Below, in pieces: positions 17,847-26,909 of a stretch of 64,000 bases of DNA (position 1 is the stretch's first letter; every line of letters starts with the position of its first letter). The stretch covers positions 1 to 64,000 of the forward strand of contig NZ_SMLV01000433.1 of NCBI RefSeq assembly GCF_009711525.1, given 5' to 3'. This DNA comes from Fulvivirga lutimaris (lineage in GTDB: Bacteria > Bacteroidota > Bacteroidia > Cytophagales > Cyclobacteriaceae). Position numbers and translations under genes: made by a program. The notes beneath the pieces were generated by a model that saw only the letters and a program-made list of their open reading frames with translations, was not told the DNA's origin and made no database searches.

Positions 17847-18593
17847 TTAGTTGTATTGAATTTTCTTCTTGAAAGATTCATTTACTTCTCTCTCCAGCGC
17901 CAGCGCTTTAGGAAACAATATTTCATTTTCCACTTTAGCGTGTGTTTTCAGCTCGCTTTCCAGCGCCTGCAGTTCAGCATAAACTACCCTTAAGTGCAAT
18001 GGTGATTTTTCACTCAGTTGATATTGCTGGGTTATTTGTCTGATGCCCATCATTTCATCATCATGTTCCTGATGCTCTGCAGCATAGGAAGAAAGGCTGT
18101 GATTTTCCATTTCGAAATACATTTTCGAAATGTTACCTCTGCCTTTTTTGAAATGATACAGACTTAACAAATAAGAAAATAAAGTATCTTCTTCCTCATA
18201 AATATGATGAATGAAATCTTCAACAAACAATGGAAAAACAAATTTCAGGTCTTTAACCACTGCGGTATAGCCTTCGGTTTGATTATCAAGACATTCGATT
18301 AATCTGCTGATATAGGGCAGCTTTTGTTTGATGAAAATGTAATGAGCATGCTTTAAATATTCAATCACAAGGTCAATTGGGAACTCTTGAAGTGCCACAT
18401 CTTCTTCGCAAAGCGTGGAGGATTCTAGCTTTTTAACCACAGATTCCAATTTTAAACCCTTTGCAGCACAAGCTTGTTCTAAAGTTAGTTCAGAATAATT
18501 GTAGAATTCTATGCCAAAATAAAACAAGACAGAGGCGTGAATGTAGTTGCAGTCAACTATATCAATAATCCGTTTTTTGTCGAGTTCGCTCAT
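17847..18593 (-). CDS. Hemerythrin HHE-domain protein with degenerate ScdA-type N-terminal domain
   Basis: A 248-residue cytoplasmic protein. Residues about 1-60 match the ScdA/YtfE N-terminal (DUF542-like) pattern in IDIVDCNYIHASVLFYFGIEF and TLEQACAAKGL. The usual CCGG after GIDF is replaced by YNYS. The C-terminal hemerythrin four-helix bundle keeps likely di-iron ligands: His in LKHAHYIF, HHIYEEED, the AAEHQEHDDE segment, and HAKVENEILFP. Relatives repair nitrosative or oxidative damage to iron-sulfur clusters. Loss of the two cysteines suggests that the N-terminal part cannot bind metal or form the disulfide, so the role may differ. It heads the minus-strand unit with ruvX, def, ybdL and yafV. 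Confidence 0.8.
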   Translation of the reverse strand: MSELDKKRIIDIVDCNYIHASVLFYFGIEFYNYSELTLEQACAAKGLKLESVVKKLESSTLCEEDVALQEFPIDLVIEYLKHAHYIFIKQKLPYISRLIECLDNQTEGYTAVVKDLKFVFPLFVEDFIHHIYEEEDTLFSYLLSLYHFKKGRGNISKMYFEMENHSLSSYAAEHQEHDDEMMGIRQITQQYQLSEKSPLHLRVVYAELQALESELKTHAKVENEILFPKALALEREVNESFKKKIQYN

Positions 18594-18705
18594 GATAAAT
18601 ATTGTTTTAAATTTACAAAAACTCTATCAAAAAAAGAGCTAATACGGCATATAGTAATTAGGCCAACAAAATATTTTGTCTCTTCGTTATAGAGTTAATA
18701 TTCCC

Positions 18706-18713
18706 TAGATTTG
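18706..18713 (+). promoter_or_regulatory. TAGATTTG -7 element before the C-terminal protease gene
   Basis: An exact TAnnTTTG match 45 bases before the GTG start at 18759. No TTG partner is present at 17-23 bases. The position gives a leader of about 40 bases for the protease-hmgA transcript. Confidence 0.4.
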
Positions 18714-18758
18714 GTCAAATCGGGTTAATTGATTTTTAACACTAATCTGTAATAAGAC

Positions 18759-20387
18759 GTGAGTGAATACAAAAACACAAAATATCAAATAAGACTTCCT
18801 CTAATCCTTGCTATAGGTTTGGCAGGAGGAATCTTCATTGGAGCAACTTTTAGCGAGTCTTCTCCTGTTCAGAATGATCTTAACAAAGACATTCAAAAAT
18901 TTAAAGAAGTACTAACCCTAGTAGATAGAAACTATGTAGATGAGGTTAATACCAGTGACTTGGTGGAGGATGCTATATCTCACATGCTCAATAAGCTGGA
19001 TCCACACAGTTATTATATATCTGCAAAGGATAAGGTAGCTGCCAATGAGGATCTGCAAGGAAACTTTGAGGGCATAGGCATTGAGTTCAATATTTTCAAA
19101 GATACTATAGTAGTGGTTACGCCTTTAAGTGGTGGACCAAGTGAGTCTTTAGGTATTATGTCCGGAGATCAGATAATAGCTATTGATGACAAAAATGTAG
19201 CTGGGGTTGGGTTTACTAACCGTGATGTGCAAAAGCATTTGAAAGGGCCAAAAGGAAGCGAGGTAAAGGTTACTATTAAAAGAAAGAATAAAAAGAGCCC
19301 AATTGATTTCGAAATCATAAGAGATAAGATTCCTCAATATTCTGTAGATGCCAGCTATATGATAGATGATGAGAAAGGCTACATCAAAATCAGTCGTTTT
19401 GCTGCAACTACTTATGAGGAGTTTAGGGTGGCCATGATCAAACTTAAAGGTGAGGGGATGACCAAACTTATTCTTGACCTACAAGGTAATGGAGGAGGTT
19501 ATATGAACCACGCCATTAATATAGCGGATGAATTTATTTCAGGAGATAAAAAGATTGTTTACACCTTAGGTAAAGAAACCAGGTATAATTCTCAAGCTAA
19601 TGGACAGAGAAAAGGTCTTTTTGAAGAGGGTGAATTGATTGTCCTGGTTAATGAAGGTAGCGCTTCAGCTTCAGAAATTGTGACTGGTGCTTTACAAGAT
19701 AATGATAGAGCATTGGTAGTTGGTAGAAGATCATTTGGAAAAGGACTTGTGCAGGCCCCAATGGACTTGAGCGATGGCTCGGAAATGCGACTGACTATTT
19801 CCAGATATTACACGCCTAGTGGAAGATCTATTCAAAAGCCATATGACGACATGGATGATTATTCTGGAGACCTGATTGCCAGATACAAGCATGGTGAGTT
19901 TTTTAGTGCAGATAGTATTCAGTTTAATGACTCATTGAAGTACGAGACACTAAGCGGTAGAGCCGTATATGGGGGAGGTGGCATAATGCCTGATTATTTT
20001 GTACCATTAGATACATCTGCCAACTCAACTTATTTGAATAAGCTTTTCATAAGCAACTCTATTCAGGAGTTCACATTTAAATATGTAAACGATAACAAGA
20101 AAATGCTTGAGGGGATGGACTACAAAGACTACTTCAATGATTTTAAAGTGACTAAGCAAATGAGAGATGAGCTGGCCTCAATAGGCAAAGGCAATGGTGT
20201 TAAGCCCGATCTTAATGATATGAAGAAAAATCAGGCCCTGTTTGATCTACATATTAGAGCACAAATTGCAAGACAGATTTGGGACAATGAAGGCTTTTAT
20301 CCTATATTCAATCAAACAAATGAAGTACTTCAGCAGGCTGTGAAATTATTTGATCAGGCTGAGAAACTAGATAGATCAAAATTATAA
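18759..20387 (+). CDS. C-terminal processing peptidase, S41 family
   Basis: A 542-residue periplasmic or envelope protease. An N-terminal signal anchor (ILAIGLAGGIFIGATF) precedes an S41 N-terminal helical region. A PDZ domain follows at about residues 95-180 (GIGIEFNIFKDTIVVVTPLSGGPSE ... GDQIIAIDD), split here for brevity. The S41 catalytic core shows Ser303, the middle serine of GSASASEI, and Lys328 in FGKGLVQ, exactly 25 residues apart as in plant D1 protease and E. coli Prc. It cleaves C-terminal tails of unfolded or tagged envelope proteins. The start is GTG at 18759. A TAGATTTG promoter-like element lies 45 bases upstream. hmgA begins two bases after its stop. Confidence 0.92.
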   Translation: MSEYKNTKYQIRLPLILAIGLAGGIFIGATFSESSPVQNDLNKDIQKFKEVLTLVDRNYVDEVNTSDLVEDAISHMLNKLDPHSYYISAKDKVAANEDLQGNFEGIGIEFNIFKDTIVVVTPLSGGPSESLGIMSGDQIIAIDDKNVAGVGFTNRDVQKHLKGPKGSEVKVTIKRKNKKSPIDFEIIRDKIPQYSVDASYMIDDEKGYIKISRFAATTYEEFRVAMIKLKGEGMTKLILDLQGNGGGYMNHAINIADEFISGDKKIVYTLGKETRYNSQANGQRKGLFEEGELIVLVNEGSASASEIVTGALQDNDRALVVGRRSFGKGLVQAPMDLSDGSEMRLTISRYYTPSGRSIQKPYDDMDDYSGDLIARYKHGEFFSADSIQFNDSLKYETLSGRAVYGGGGIMPDYFVPLDTSANSTYLNKLFISNSIQEFTFKYVNDNKKMLEGMDYKDYFNDFKVTKQMRDELASIGKGNGVKPDLNDMKKNQALFDLHIRAQIARQIWDNEGFYPIFNQTNEVLQQAVKLFDQAEKLDRSKL

Positions 20388-20388
20388 T

Positions 20389-21546
20389 ATGTATTATCAT
20401 AAGTTAGGTAAAATACCGCCAAAAAGGCATATTCAGTTCCTTCAGGAAGATGATAGCCTATATAAAGAAGAGCTGGTAAGTTCGAAAGGGTTTTCAGGTA
20501 TTTACTCCAATTTGTACCACATATATGCGCCTACTAAAATAAAAGCCGTAGGAAAAGTCACTCCCTTTGGTAGCAAAATCATGACCGACTATGGTCTGAA
20601 GCAGACACACCTTAATACCTCTAAAATAGGTATAACAGGAGATGACTTTTTAAGTGGAAGAAAAGTGCTTTTAAAGAATGCCGATGTATCTATTGCCTTG
20701 TGTGTACCTAAGAGCAAGTCAATGGATTACTATTATAAGAATGCCGAAGGCGATGAGGTAATCTATATTCATGATGGTAGTGGCGAATTGCGTTCTCAAT
20801 TTGGAAAAATAGAAGTGAAAAAGGGTGACTATGTAGTTATACCAAGAACTGTAATCTACAAGTTCAAATGGAATGACGAACCTTTAAAACTTTTGGTAAT
20901 TGAATCTGCAAGCCCAATAGAAACACCTAGAAGATATAGAAATGAATTGGGGCAACTGGAAGAACACTCCCCATTTTGTGAGCGTGATATCAGACCGCCT
21001 TCAGAAATAATAACAGAAGACAAGGAAGGCGATTACCTTCTTAAAATAAAGAAACATGATCAATTGCATGAATATCATTACAGCCATAGCCCATTTGATT
21101 TGGTAGGTTGGGATGGTTTTCTGTGGCCGTATGCCTTTTCTATTCATGATTTTGAACCAATAACGGGCAGAATTCATCAGCCACCACCCGCACATCAAAC
21201 ATTTCAGGCTGGCGGTTTTGTGATATGCTCATTTGTGCCAAGGCTGTTTGACTACCACCCTTTGGCTATTCCTGCACCTTATAATCACTCTAATATTGAT
21301 TCGGATGAAGTACTTTACTACACCGAAGGTGAGTTTATGAGCAGAAAAGGAATTGATAGAGGTTCATTCACTTTGCACCCTGGAGGCTTGCCACATGGCC
21401 CACATCCTGGCACTGTTGAAAAAAGTATTGGAGCCAAAGAAACACATGAATATGCCGTCATGGTTGATACTTTCAAGCCACTTTTCTTAACAGAAGATGC
21501 TATGGAGTTTGTGGATAAGAATTATCCTATGAGCTGGACGGAGTAA
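20389..21546 (+). CDS. hmgA: Homogentisate 1,2-dioxygenase, Bacteroidota type
   Basis: A 385-residue cupin-fold iron dioxygenase opening the ring of homogentisate to maleylacetoacetate in tyrosine and phenylalanine degradation. Recognisable elements are the N-terminal YYHKLGKIPPKRHIQF, the metal region YNHSNIDSDEVLYY, and the very conserved LHPGGLPHGPHPG with the final iron His. It is shorter than the roughly 440-residue human and Pseudomonas enzymes, as is usual for this bacterial subgroup. None of the pathway partners (4-hydroxyphenylpyruvate dioxygenase, fumarylacetoacetase) are in the window. It starts two bases after the protease gene, and may simply share its promoter. Confidence 0.88.
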   Translation: MYYHKLGKIPPKRHIQFLQEDDSLYKEELVSSKGFSGIYSNLYHIYAPTKIKAVGKVTPFGSKIMTDYGLKQTHLNTSKIGITGDDFLSGRKVLLKNADVSIALCVPKSKSMDYYYKNAEGDEVIYIHDGSGELRSQFGKIEVKKGDYVVIPRTVIYKFKWNDEPLKLLVIESASPIETPRRYRNELGQLEEHSPFCERDIRPPSEIITEDKEGDYLLKIKKHDQLHEYHYSHSPFDLVGWDGFLWPYAFSIHDFEPITGRIHQPPPAHQTFQAGGFVICSFVPRLFDYHPLAIPAPYNHSNIDSDEVLYYTEGEFMSRKGIDRGSFTLHPGGLPHGPHPGTVEKSIGAKETHEYAVMVDTFKPLFLTEDAMEFVDKNYPMSWTE

Positions 21547-21584
21547 GCGTGAAATATTCTTTATCTGGTGAAAGTAGGATGAGA

Positions 21585-22289
21585 CTAGTTCATAATCTGA
21601 TGTCTGATCTGGAATCCATTACTTCGTTTTTTGTATTTTTCCATATCAAATTCATAAAGAAACGAGCCTTTTTTAGAAGATGACTTGTCCTTTTCGTCAA
21701 GTCGCTTTAACAACCCGAAAGAGTTTACCTTTTTAGAGAAGTTTCTTTTATCGTATTTCTCTTCAAAAATTTCTTCATACAGCATTTGCAGCTGGCGCAT
21801 GGTGAATTTTGCAGGAAGCAATTCGAATCCAATTGGCTCAACTGAAGCTTTGAAACGAAGTCGCTCCATTGCGAGGGTCACCATGTCATTGTGGTCAAAT
21901 ATTAGTTTTGGCTTTTCCGATATTTTGAACCATGTAGCTGAAAAATCCCTGTATAATTCGTCCTTAAAATCTACAACATTGATCAAAGCAAAGTAGGCCA
22001 CAGATATAGTACGCTCGGCAGGATCTCGATCTACAATACTAAATGTTTTAAGTTGTTCCAAAAAGATGTTTTCGAGGCCGGTAAGTGTGTTCAAAACACG
22101 GTTGGCCGCTTCCTTCAATGTTTCTCCCGGTTCCATAAACCCACCCATTAATGACCAGTTGCCTTTTTCAGGTTCAAAATTCCTCTTAATAAGTAAGATC
22201 TTAAGTTCTTCAGCATTAGGATCAAATCCGAAGATGATACAATCTACGGCAACAAATACTTTGGCTTCGTTATTATATTTATTATGCAT
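21585..22289 (-). CDS. araR: AraR-type transcriptional regulator (NrtR family, Nudix-derived)
   Basis: About 234 residues: a Nudix-like N-terminal domain plus a C-terminal winged helix (about 150-230, PAKFTMRQLQMLYEEIF). The Nudix box keeps G50, E56, R64 and G71 but has V65, T68 and L69 where the three catalytic glutamates should be. It is thus a ligand sensor, not a hydrolase. In Bacteroides, the L-arabinose repressor AraR belongs to this NrtR family. Here the gene sits divergently beside a complete ara operon, so arabinose is the likely effector. I set the start at ATG 22289 (MHNKYNNEAKVFVAVDCIIFG) because the 25 upstream codons of the open frame are not domain-like. It converges on hmgA with 38 bases between stops. 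Confidence 0.85.
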   Translation of the reverse strand: MHNKYNNEAKVFVAVDCIIFGFDPNAEELKILLIKRNFEPEKGNWSLMGGFMEPGETLKEAANRVLNTLTGLENIFLEQLKTFSIVDRDPAERTISVAYFALINVVDFKDELYRDFSATWFKISEKPKLIFDHNDMVTLAMERLRFKASVEPIGFELLPAKFTMRQLQMLYEEIFEEKYDKRNFSKKVNSFGLLKRLDEKDKSSSKKGSFLYEFDMEKYKKRSNGFQIRHQIMN

Positions 22290-22412
22290 GAAACATTGAG
22301 TTTGGGTGCATGAAAATATGAGTTTCCTGCAGAATGAATGTCTAAATAATGGTAATTCCTGCAATATGTCAAACTAACCTCATCTAAGTTGGGAGAAATA
22401 GTTAATTATAAT

Positions 22413-22445
22413 TGTAAATAATACATTTATTTTTTCATATTTACA
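22413..22445. promoter_or_regulatory. Candidate AraR operator (inverted repeat)
   Basis: TGTAAATA (22413-22420) and TATTTACA (22438-22445) are perfect inverted copies 17 bases apart in the 251-base gap between araR and the GH127 gene. The same gap holds two direct copies of TTCCTGCA (22324-22331 and 22356-22363), 32 bases apart, and a 10-base palindrome GAGGCGCCTC (22481-22490). Any of these may be regulator sites. The inverted repeat is the strongest symmetry. Confidence 0.4.
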
Positions 22446-22540
22446 TTTAGCAACTCATATCAAAAACTGGAGTGAGCATTGAGGCGCCTCTTTTTCTGCA
22501 GTGGTTATTGAGTTGGACTACCATATTTATAGGATAAATA

Positions 22541-24529
22541 ATGAAGAATTTTTTTTACATGGTATTTTTCTTGATTGGCTTAGTTGGTATATCATGCCAG
22601 TCAGCTAATAAGGATATTATTGTTGAAGTAGACAATGCTCTGTCGGACTATCTAATAGAGCCTGTTGATATCCGCAATGTAAAGGTGACTGATGATTTTT
22701 GGTTACCGATAATTCAGCGAGTACAACAAAAAACCATTGAATATGCTATAGAAAAATGCAAAGAGGAAGGCCGCTTAGAAAACTTCCTGATTGCTGGAAA
22801 TCAAATGGAAGGCACTACCAAAGGAGCCATGCCTTTTGATGACACGGATGTTTATAAAATTATTGAGGGCGCTTCAACTTCTTTAATTAGCTCACCTAAT
22901 AAGGAGCTTGAAGTTCTACTGGACTCATTAATAACTATTATTGGTATTGGGCAGGAAGCTGATGGCTATTTAACTACATGGCGAACCATTGATCCAGCAA
23001 GTCCACCTGCACCTTGGGTTAAGGTGATTGAAGGGAAACGTTGGGAGTCGTTGGACGCAAGTCATGAAATGTACAACCCTGGCCATATGTATGAGGCTGC
23101 AGTGGTACATTTTCAGGCTACTGGAAAAAGAAACTTCTTAGATATCGCCATCAAAAATGCTGACTTGATTGTGAATACTTTTGGGCCTGGTAAGATAGAA
23201 ACAGTTCCGGGGCACCAAATCATAGAAACCGGATTAATTAAGCTTTACTCAGTAACTGGCAAAAAGGAATATTTAGAATTAGCGAAGTACTTTCTTGATT
23301 ACCGCGGACATGGTGACCATAGGACTTTGTTTGGTCCCTATTCTCAAGATCATATTCCCGTAATTGATCAACGCGAAGTTGTTGGTCATGCCGTTCGTGC
23401 GGTGTATATGTATGCTGGCATGACAGACATTGCTGCCATGTATGATGATGAGGCTTATAAAAATGCCATTGATTCACTTTGGGAGAACATGGTGAATAAG
23501 AAAATGTACCTTACTGGTGGTATTGGTTCCAGGCATGATGGTGAAGCATTTGGCGAAAATTATGAGTTGCCAAACCTGACAGGCTATAACGAAACCTGCG
23601 CAGCTATCGGTGATGTTTATTGGAATCACCGTCTATTCAGATTAACTGGTGATAAAAAATATTATGATATTATTGAGCGCACACTTTATAATGGACTAAT
23701 CTCTGGGTTGTCATTGGATGGCACTCAATTCTTCTACCCAAACGCCTTAGAGTCAGATGGTAAGTACAAATTCAATCGCGGAGCTTGTACAAGACAATCA
23801 TGGTTCGATTGTTCATGTTGTCCAACGAATGTGATTCGATTCATTCCTTCTATGCCAGGGCTGATTTACTCTAAACAAGCTGACACGGTTTATGTAAATC
23901 TATATGCTGCCAGTGAAGCCAAAATCAACTTAAATAGTAAGACAGTAATGGCAAAGCAGGAAACAAATTACCCTTGGAGTGGAGGTGTAAAACTTAGCCT
24001 TAAGTCGGAAAGCGATTTTGATTATGTAGTTAAACTTCGTGTGCCTGGTTGGGTACAAAACGAGGTGCTTCCAAGTAACCTTTATTCATATGTAGGTACG
24101 ATTGATTCAAAAATTACCCTTACGGTAAATGGAGACTCTAAGATTGTGGAGGTTATTGATGGTTATGTAGTATTAAAAAACGATTGGGGTAAGGAAGCTT
24201 CGATTGAAGTGAAATTCCCAATGGAAGTACGCAAAGTTAAAGCGCACCCATTGGTGAAAGATGATAGTAGGAAAGTGGCCTTAGAGTATGGGCCTTTGGT
24301 GTATGCCATCGAGGAGATAGACAATAAAAATCAATTTGATCAAATCGCAATAACAGGTAGCGAGGAATTTAATGTAGAGCCTCAGCCAGAATTGTTGGAA
24401 GGCATCAGTATAATTAATTCTAAAAACGATAATGTCGAATTTTCGGCAATACCCTATTATGCCTGGTCTAATAGAGGAATTGGTAAAATGAAGGTGTGGA
24501 TACCTGAAGCGGCTATGGAAGATCTATAA
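22541..24529 (+). CDS. GH127 beta-L-arabinofuranosidase, lipoprotein
   Basis: A 662-residue glycoside hydrolase of family 127 (formerly DUF1680). The N-terminus MKNFFYMVFFLIGLVGISC is a lipoprotein signal with lipobox GISC, so it should be membrane-anchored in the periplasm or on the outer membrane. The zinc/cysteine catalytic set of the family is visible: E351 and C353 in YNETCAA, and C426-C427 in CSCCPTN. Known members cleave beta-L-arabinofuranosyl residues from glycoproteins such as extensin. As first gene of the ara operon it would feed free arabinose to the downstream pathway. The GH146 relative family is an alternative assignment. Confidence 0.87.
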   Translation: MKNFFYMVFFLIGLVGISCQSANKDIIVEVDNALSDYLIEPVDIRNVKVTDDFWLPIIQRVQQKTIEYAIEKCKEEGRLENFLIAGNQMEGTTKGAMPFDDTDVYKIIEGASTSLISSPNKELEVLLDSLITIIGIGQEADGYLTTWRTIDPASPPAPWVKVIEGKRWESLDASHEMYNPGHMYEAAVVHFQATGKRNFLDIAIKNADLIVNTFGPGKIETVPGHQIIETGLIKLYSVTGKKEYLELAKYFLDYRGHGDHRTLFGPYSQDHIPVIDQREVVGHAVRAVYMYAGMTDIAAMYDDEAYKNAIDSLWENMVNKKMYLTGGIGSRHDGEAFGENYELPNLTGYNETCAAIGDVYWNHRLFRLTGDKKYYDIIERTLYNGLISGLSLDGTQFFYPNALESDGKYKFNRGACTRQSWFDCSCCPTNVIRFIPSMPGLIYSKQADTVYVNLYAASEAKINLNSKTVMAKQETNYPWSGGVKLSLKSESDFDYVVKLRVPGWVQNEVLPSNLYSYVGTIDSKITLTVNGDSKIVEVIDGYVVLKNDWGKEASIEVKFPMEVRKVKAHPLVKDDSRKVALEYGPLVYAIEEIDNKNQFDQIAITGSEEFNVEPQPELLEGISIINSKNDNVEFSAIPYYAWSNRGIGKMKVWIPEAAMEDL

Positions 24530-24548
24530 TTTGTAAGTGAACTAACTA

Positions 24549-26201
24549 ATGGAAAAGAGGTATGTAATTGGTTTGGACTTTGGAACGGATTCTGTTCGTG
24601 CAGTGCTCGTAGATGCACTAGATGGGACTACATTAAACACTGATGTTCATTACTACAAAAGGTGGAAAGAAGGTAAGTATTGTGATCCTTCAAAATCGCA
24701 ATTCAGGCAGCATGTGCTTGACTTTATCGAGGGTACAGAAGCAACAATTTCCACGGTTGTTAAAAATTCTGGGGTTGCAGCGGAAGCGGTAAAAGGCATA
24801 TGTATTGATACAACAGGCTCATCTCCCATCCCAGTTGATTCAAACGGAACGGCCCTTTGTCTGAAGCCGGAATATGAACACAACCCAGATGCAATGATGG
24901 TACTTTGGAAAGACCATACGGCTATCAAAGAGGCTGAAGAAATAAATAAGCTGTCAAGAAGCTGGGGCGGTGTTGATTATACAAAATATGAAGGGGGCAT
25001 CTATTCTTCTGAATGGTTCTGGGCGAAAATATTGCATATTAACAGGACCAATGCCAAAATAAAAGAAGCTGCCCACTCCTGGATGGAGCATTGCGATTTA
25101 ATGACCTATATAATAACAGGGGCTACGGATTTGGAAGCCTTTAAAAGAAGCAGGTGCGCAGCGGGGCATAAAGCCATGTGGCACGAGTCATGGGGCGGGT
25201 TACCTGAGGATAAATTTTTAGAACAATTGGATCCTTCATTGGTGAAGCTTAAAGACAATATGTATCATGATACTTTTACTTCTGATATTGCAGCAGGAAC
25301 ACTATCGCAGGACTGGGCCGATAGAACCGGCCTGACTGAAGATACAGTTGTTGCTGTTGGCACATTCGATGCACATTCTGGTGCTGTAGGTGCTGAGGTA
25401 GAAGAGTTCACATTGGTACGAGTAATGGGTACTTCAACGTGCGATATTATTGTCTCGAAAAATGAAGTAATTGGTGAAAATACGGTAGATGGAATTTGTG
25501 GCCAGGTAGATGGTTCTGTAATACCTGATATGGTTGGACTTGAAGCGGGTCAGTCAGCCTTTGGTGATTATTTAGCTTGGTTTAGAGATGTATTGGCATG
25601 GCCAATCAACAATATGTTGGACATTTCAGACGAAGAAAAGGAAAGCCTAAAAGACAATATGATTGCCAGACTTTCTGCAGAGGCAGAAAAAACACCATTA
25701 GTTGAAACTGCTCCGGTTGCATTGGATTGGATCAATGGAAGAAGAACACCAGATGCTAATCAGGCACTAAAAAGTGCTATTGTTAATTTAAATTTAGGAA
25801 CTAAAGCTCCTGAAATTTTTAGATCATTAGTCGAGGCAATCTGTTTCGGGTCACGAAAAATAGTAGAACGTTTTAGAGATCAAGGAGTAGAAATTAAAAC
25901 TGTAGTTGGTATTGGTGGTGTGGCTAAAAAGTCTGGCTTTATTATGCAAACCTTGGCTGATGTACTTGATATGCCTATTAAAATAGCCAATTCAGAGCAA
26001 GCTCCGGCATTGGGTGCCGCTATGTACGCAGCAACAGCTGCTGGTATTTATTCAAATGTGAATGATGCTATTAAGGCAATGGGTAATGGCTTTGAAACCA
26101 CTTATTATCCGAAAGATGAGAATAAAGACGTATACAACAAGCTGTACGCAACATACAGTACGCTGGGAGAATTTGTAGAAACAAAAATTAACAATCAATA
26201 A
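24549..26201 (+). CDS. araB: Ribulokinase
   Basis: A 550-residue FGGY-family carbohydrate kinase that phosphorylates L-ribulose to L-ribulose 5-phosphate. Motifs: phosphate-1 loop VIGLDFGTDSVRAVLVD at the N-terminus, GICIDTTGSSPIPVD, the phosphate-2 and adenosine elements VRVMGTSTCD and GIGGVAKKSGFIMQ. Length matches AraB. It follows the GH127 gene by 19 bases and precedes araD with one base between them, so all belong to one transcript. Substrate assignment rests on family similarity and on the araB-araD-araA order. Confidence 0.95.
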   Translation: MEKRYVIGLDFGTDSVRAVLVDALDGTTLNTDVHYYKRWKEGKYCDPSKSQFRQHVLDFIEGTEATISTVVKNSGVAAEAVKGICIDTTGSSPIPVDSNGTALCLKPEYEHNPDAMMVLWKDHTAIKEAEEINKLSRSWGGVDYTKYEGGIYSSEWFWAKILHINRTNAKIKEAAHSWMEHCDLMTYIITGATDLEAFKRSRCAAGHKAMWHESWGGLPEDKFLEQLDPSLVKLKDNMYHDTFTSDIAAGTLSQDWADRTGLTEDTVVAVGTFDAHSGAVGAEVEEFTLVRVMGTSTCDIIVSKNEVIGENTVDGICGQVDGSVIPDMVGLEAGQSAFGDYLAWFRDVLAWPINNMLDISDEEKESLKDNMIARLSAEAEKTPLVETAPVALDWINGRRTPDANQALKSAIVNLNLGTKAPEIFRSLVEAICFGSRKIVERFRDQGVEIKTVVGIGGVAKKSGFIMQTLADVLDMPIKIANSEQAPALGAAMYAATAAGIYSNVNDAIKAMGNGFETTYYPKDENKDVYNKLYATYSTLGEFVETKINNQ

Positions 26202-26202
26202 C

Positions 26203-26904
26203 ATGTCAAAATATAAAGCACTTAAAGAAGAATGTTTTGAGGCCAATATGCAGCTTCCAAAACTTGATTTAGTGATTTACACTTTCGGTAATGTAAGTGC
26301 AGTTGATCGTGAAAAAGGTGTTTTTGCTATTAAACCAAGCGGTGTGCCTTATGATGTGCTTAAAGCAGATGACATTGTAATCGTTGATTTTGACAATAAT
26401 ATTATTGAAGGCGAAATGCGTCCTTCATCTGATACGAAAACACATGCTTTTTTATATAAACATTGGGAGACCATAGGTGGAATATGCCATACGCACTCTA
26501 CCTATGCCGTTGCCTGGGCACAAGCGCAGCGAGATATTCCAATTATGGGAACTACTCATGCTGATTATTTAACGCATGATATTCCTTGCGCACCACCGAT
26601 GAGTGATGAACTTATTGAAGGTGATTATGAACACAACACGGGGCAACAAATATTAGACTGTTTCGCCAATAAGCGACTTGACTACAAAGAAGTGGAAATG
26701 GTGCTTATCGGTAACCATGGCCCGTTTACTTGGGGGAAAAGTGCCGATAAGGCAGTGTTTAATTCAAAGCTGCTTGATGAATTGGGTAAGATGGCACACA
26801 TAGCATTAAGTATTAATCCGGAAGCTCCAAGGTTGAAGGATGCGCTAATCAAAAAGCATTACGAAAGAAAACATGGTAAAAACGCCTATTATGGGCAAAA
26901 TTAA
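26203..26904 (+). CDS. araD: L-ribulose-5-phosphate 4-epimerase
   Basis: A 233-residue class II aldolase-like epimerase converting L-ribulose 5-phosphate into D-xylulose 5-phosphate, the link to the pentose phosphate pathway. Zinc ligands are visible as the two His of [13 protein letters not shown] and the His in [12 protein letters not shown]. The phosphate and substrate site [12 protein letters not shown] is intact. Length is standard. The start codon is two bases after the araB stop, and araA follows after five bases. Confidence 0.95.
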   Translation: MSKYKALKEECFEANMQLPKLDLVIYTFGNVSAVDREKGVFAIKPSGVPYDVLKADDIVIVDFDNNIIEGEMRPSSDTKTHAFLYKHWETIGGICHTHSTYAVAWAQAQRDIPIMGTTHADYLTHDIPCAPPMSDELIEGDYEHNTGQQILDCFANKRLDYKEVEMVLIGNHGPFTWGKSADKAVFNSKLLDELGKMAHIALSINPEAPRLKDALIKKHYERKHGKNAYYGQN

Positions 26905-26909
26905 TAAAT

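Noticed and set aside
22481-22490. Palindrome GAGGCGCCTC followed by TTTTT in the GH127 leader
   Set aside because: It has no loop and extension fails at once (T opposite T), so it is not a convincing terminator. It is mentioned only as part of the regulatory gap.
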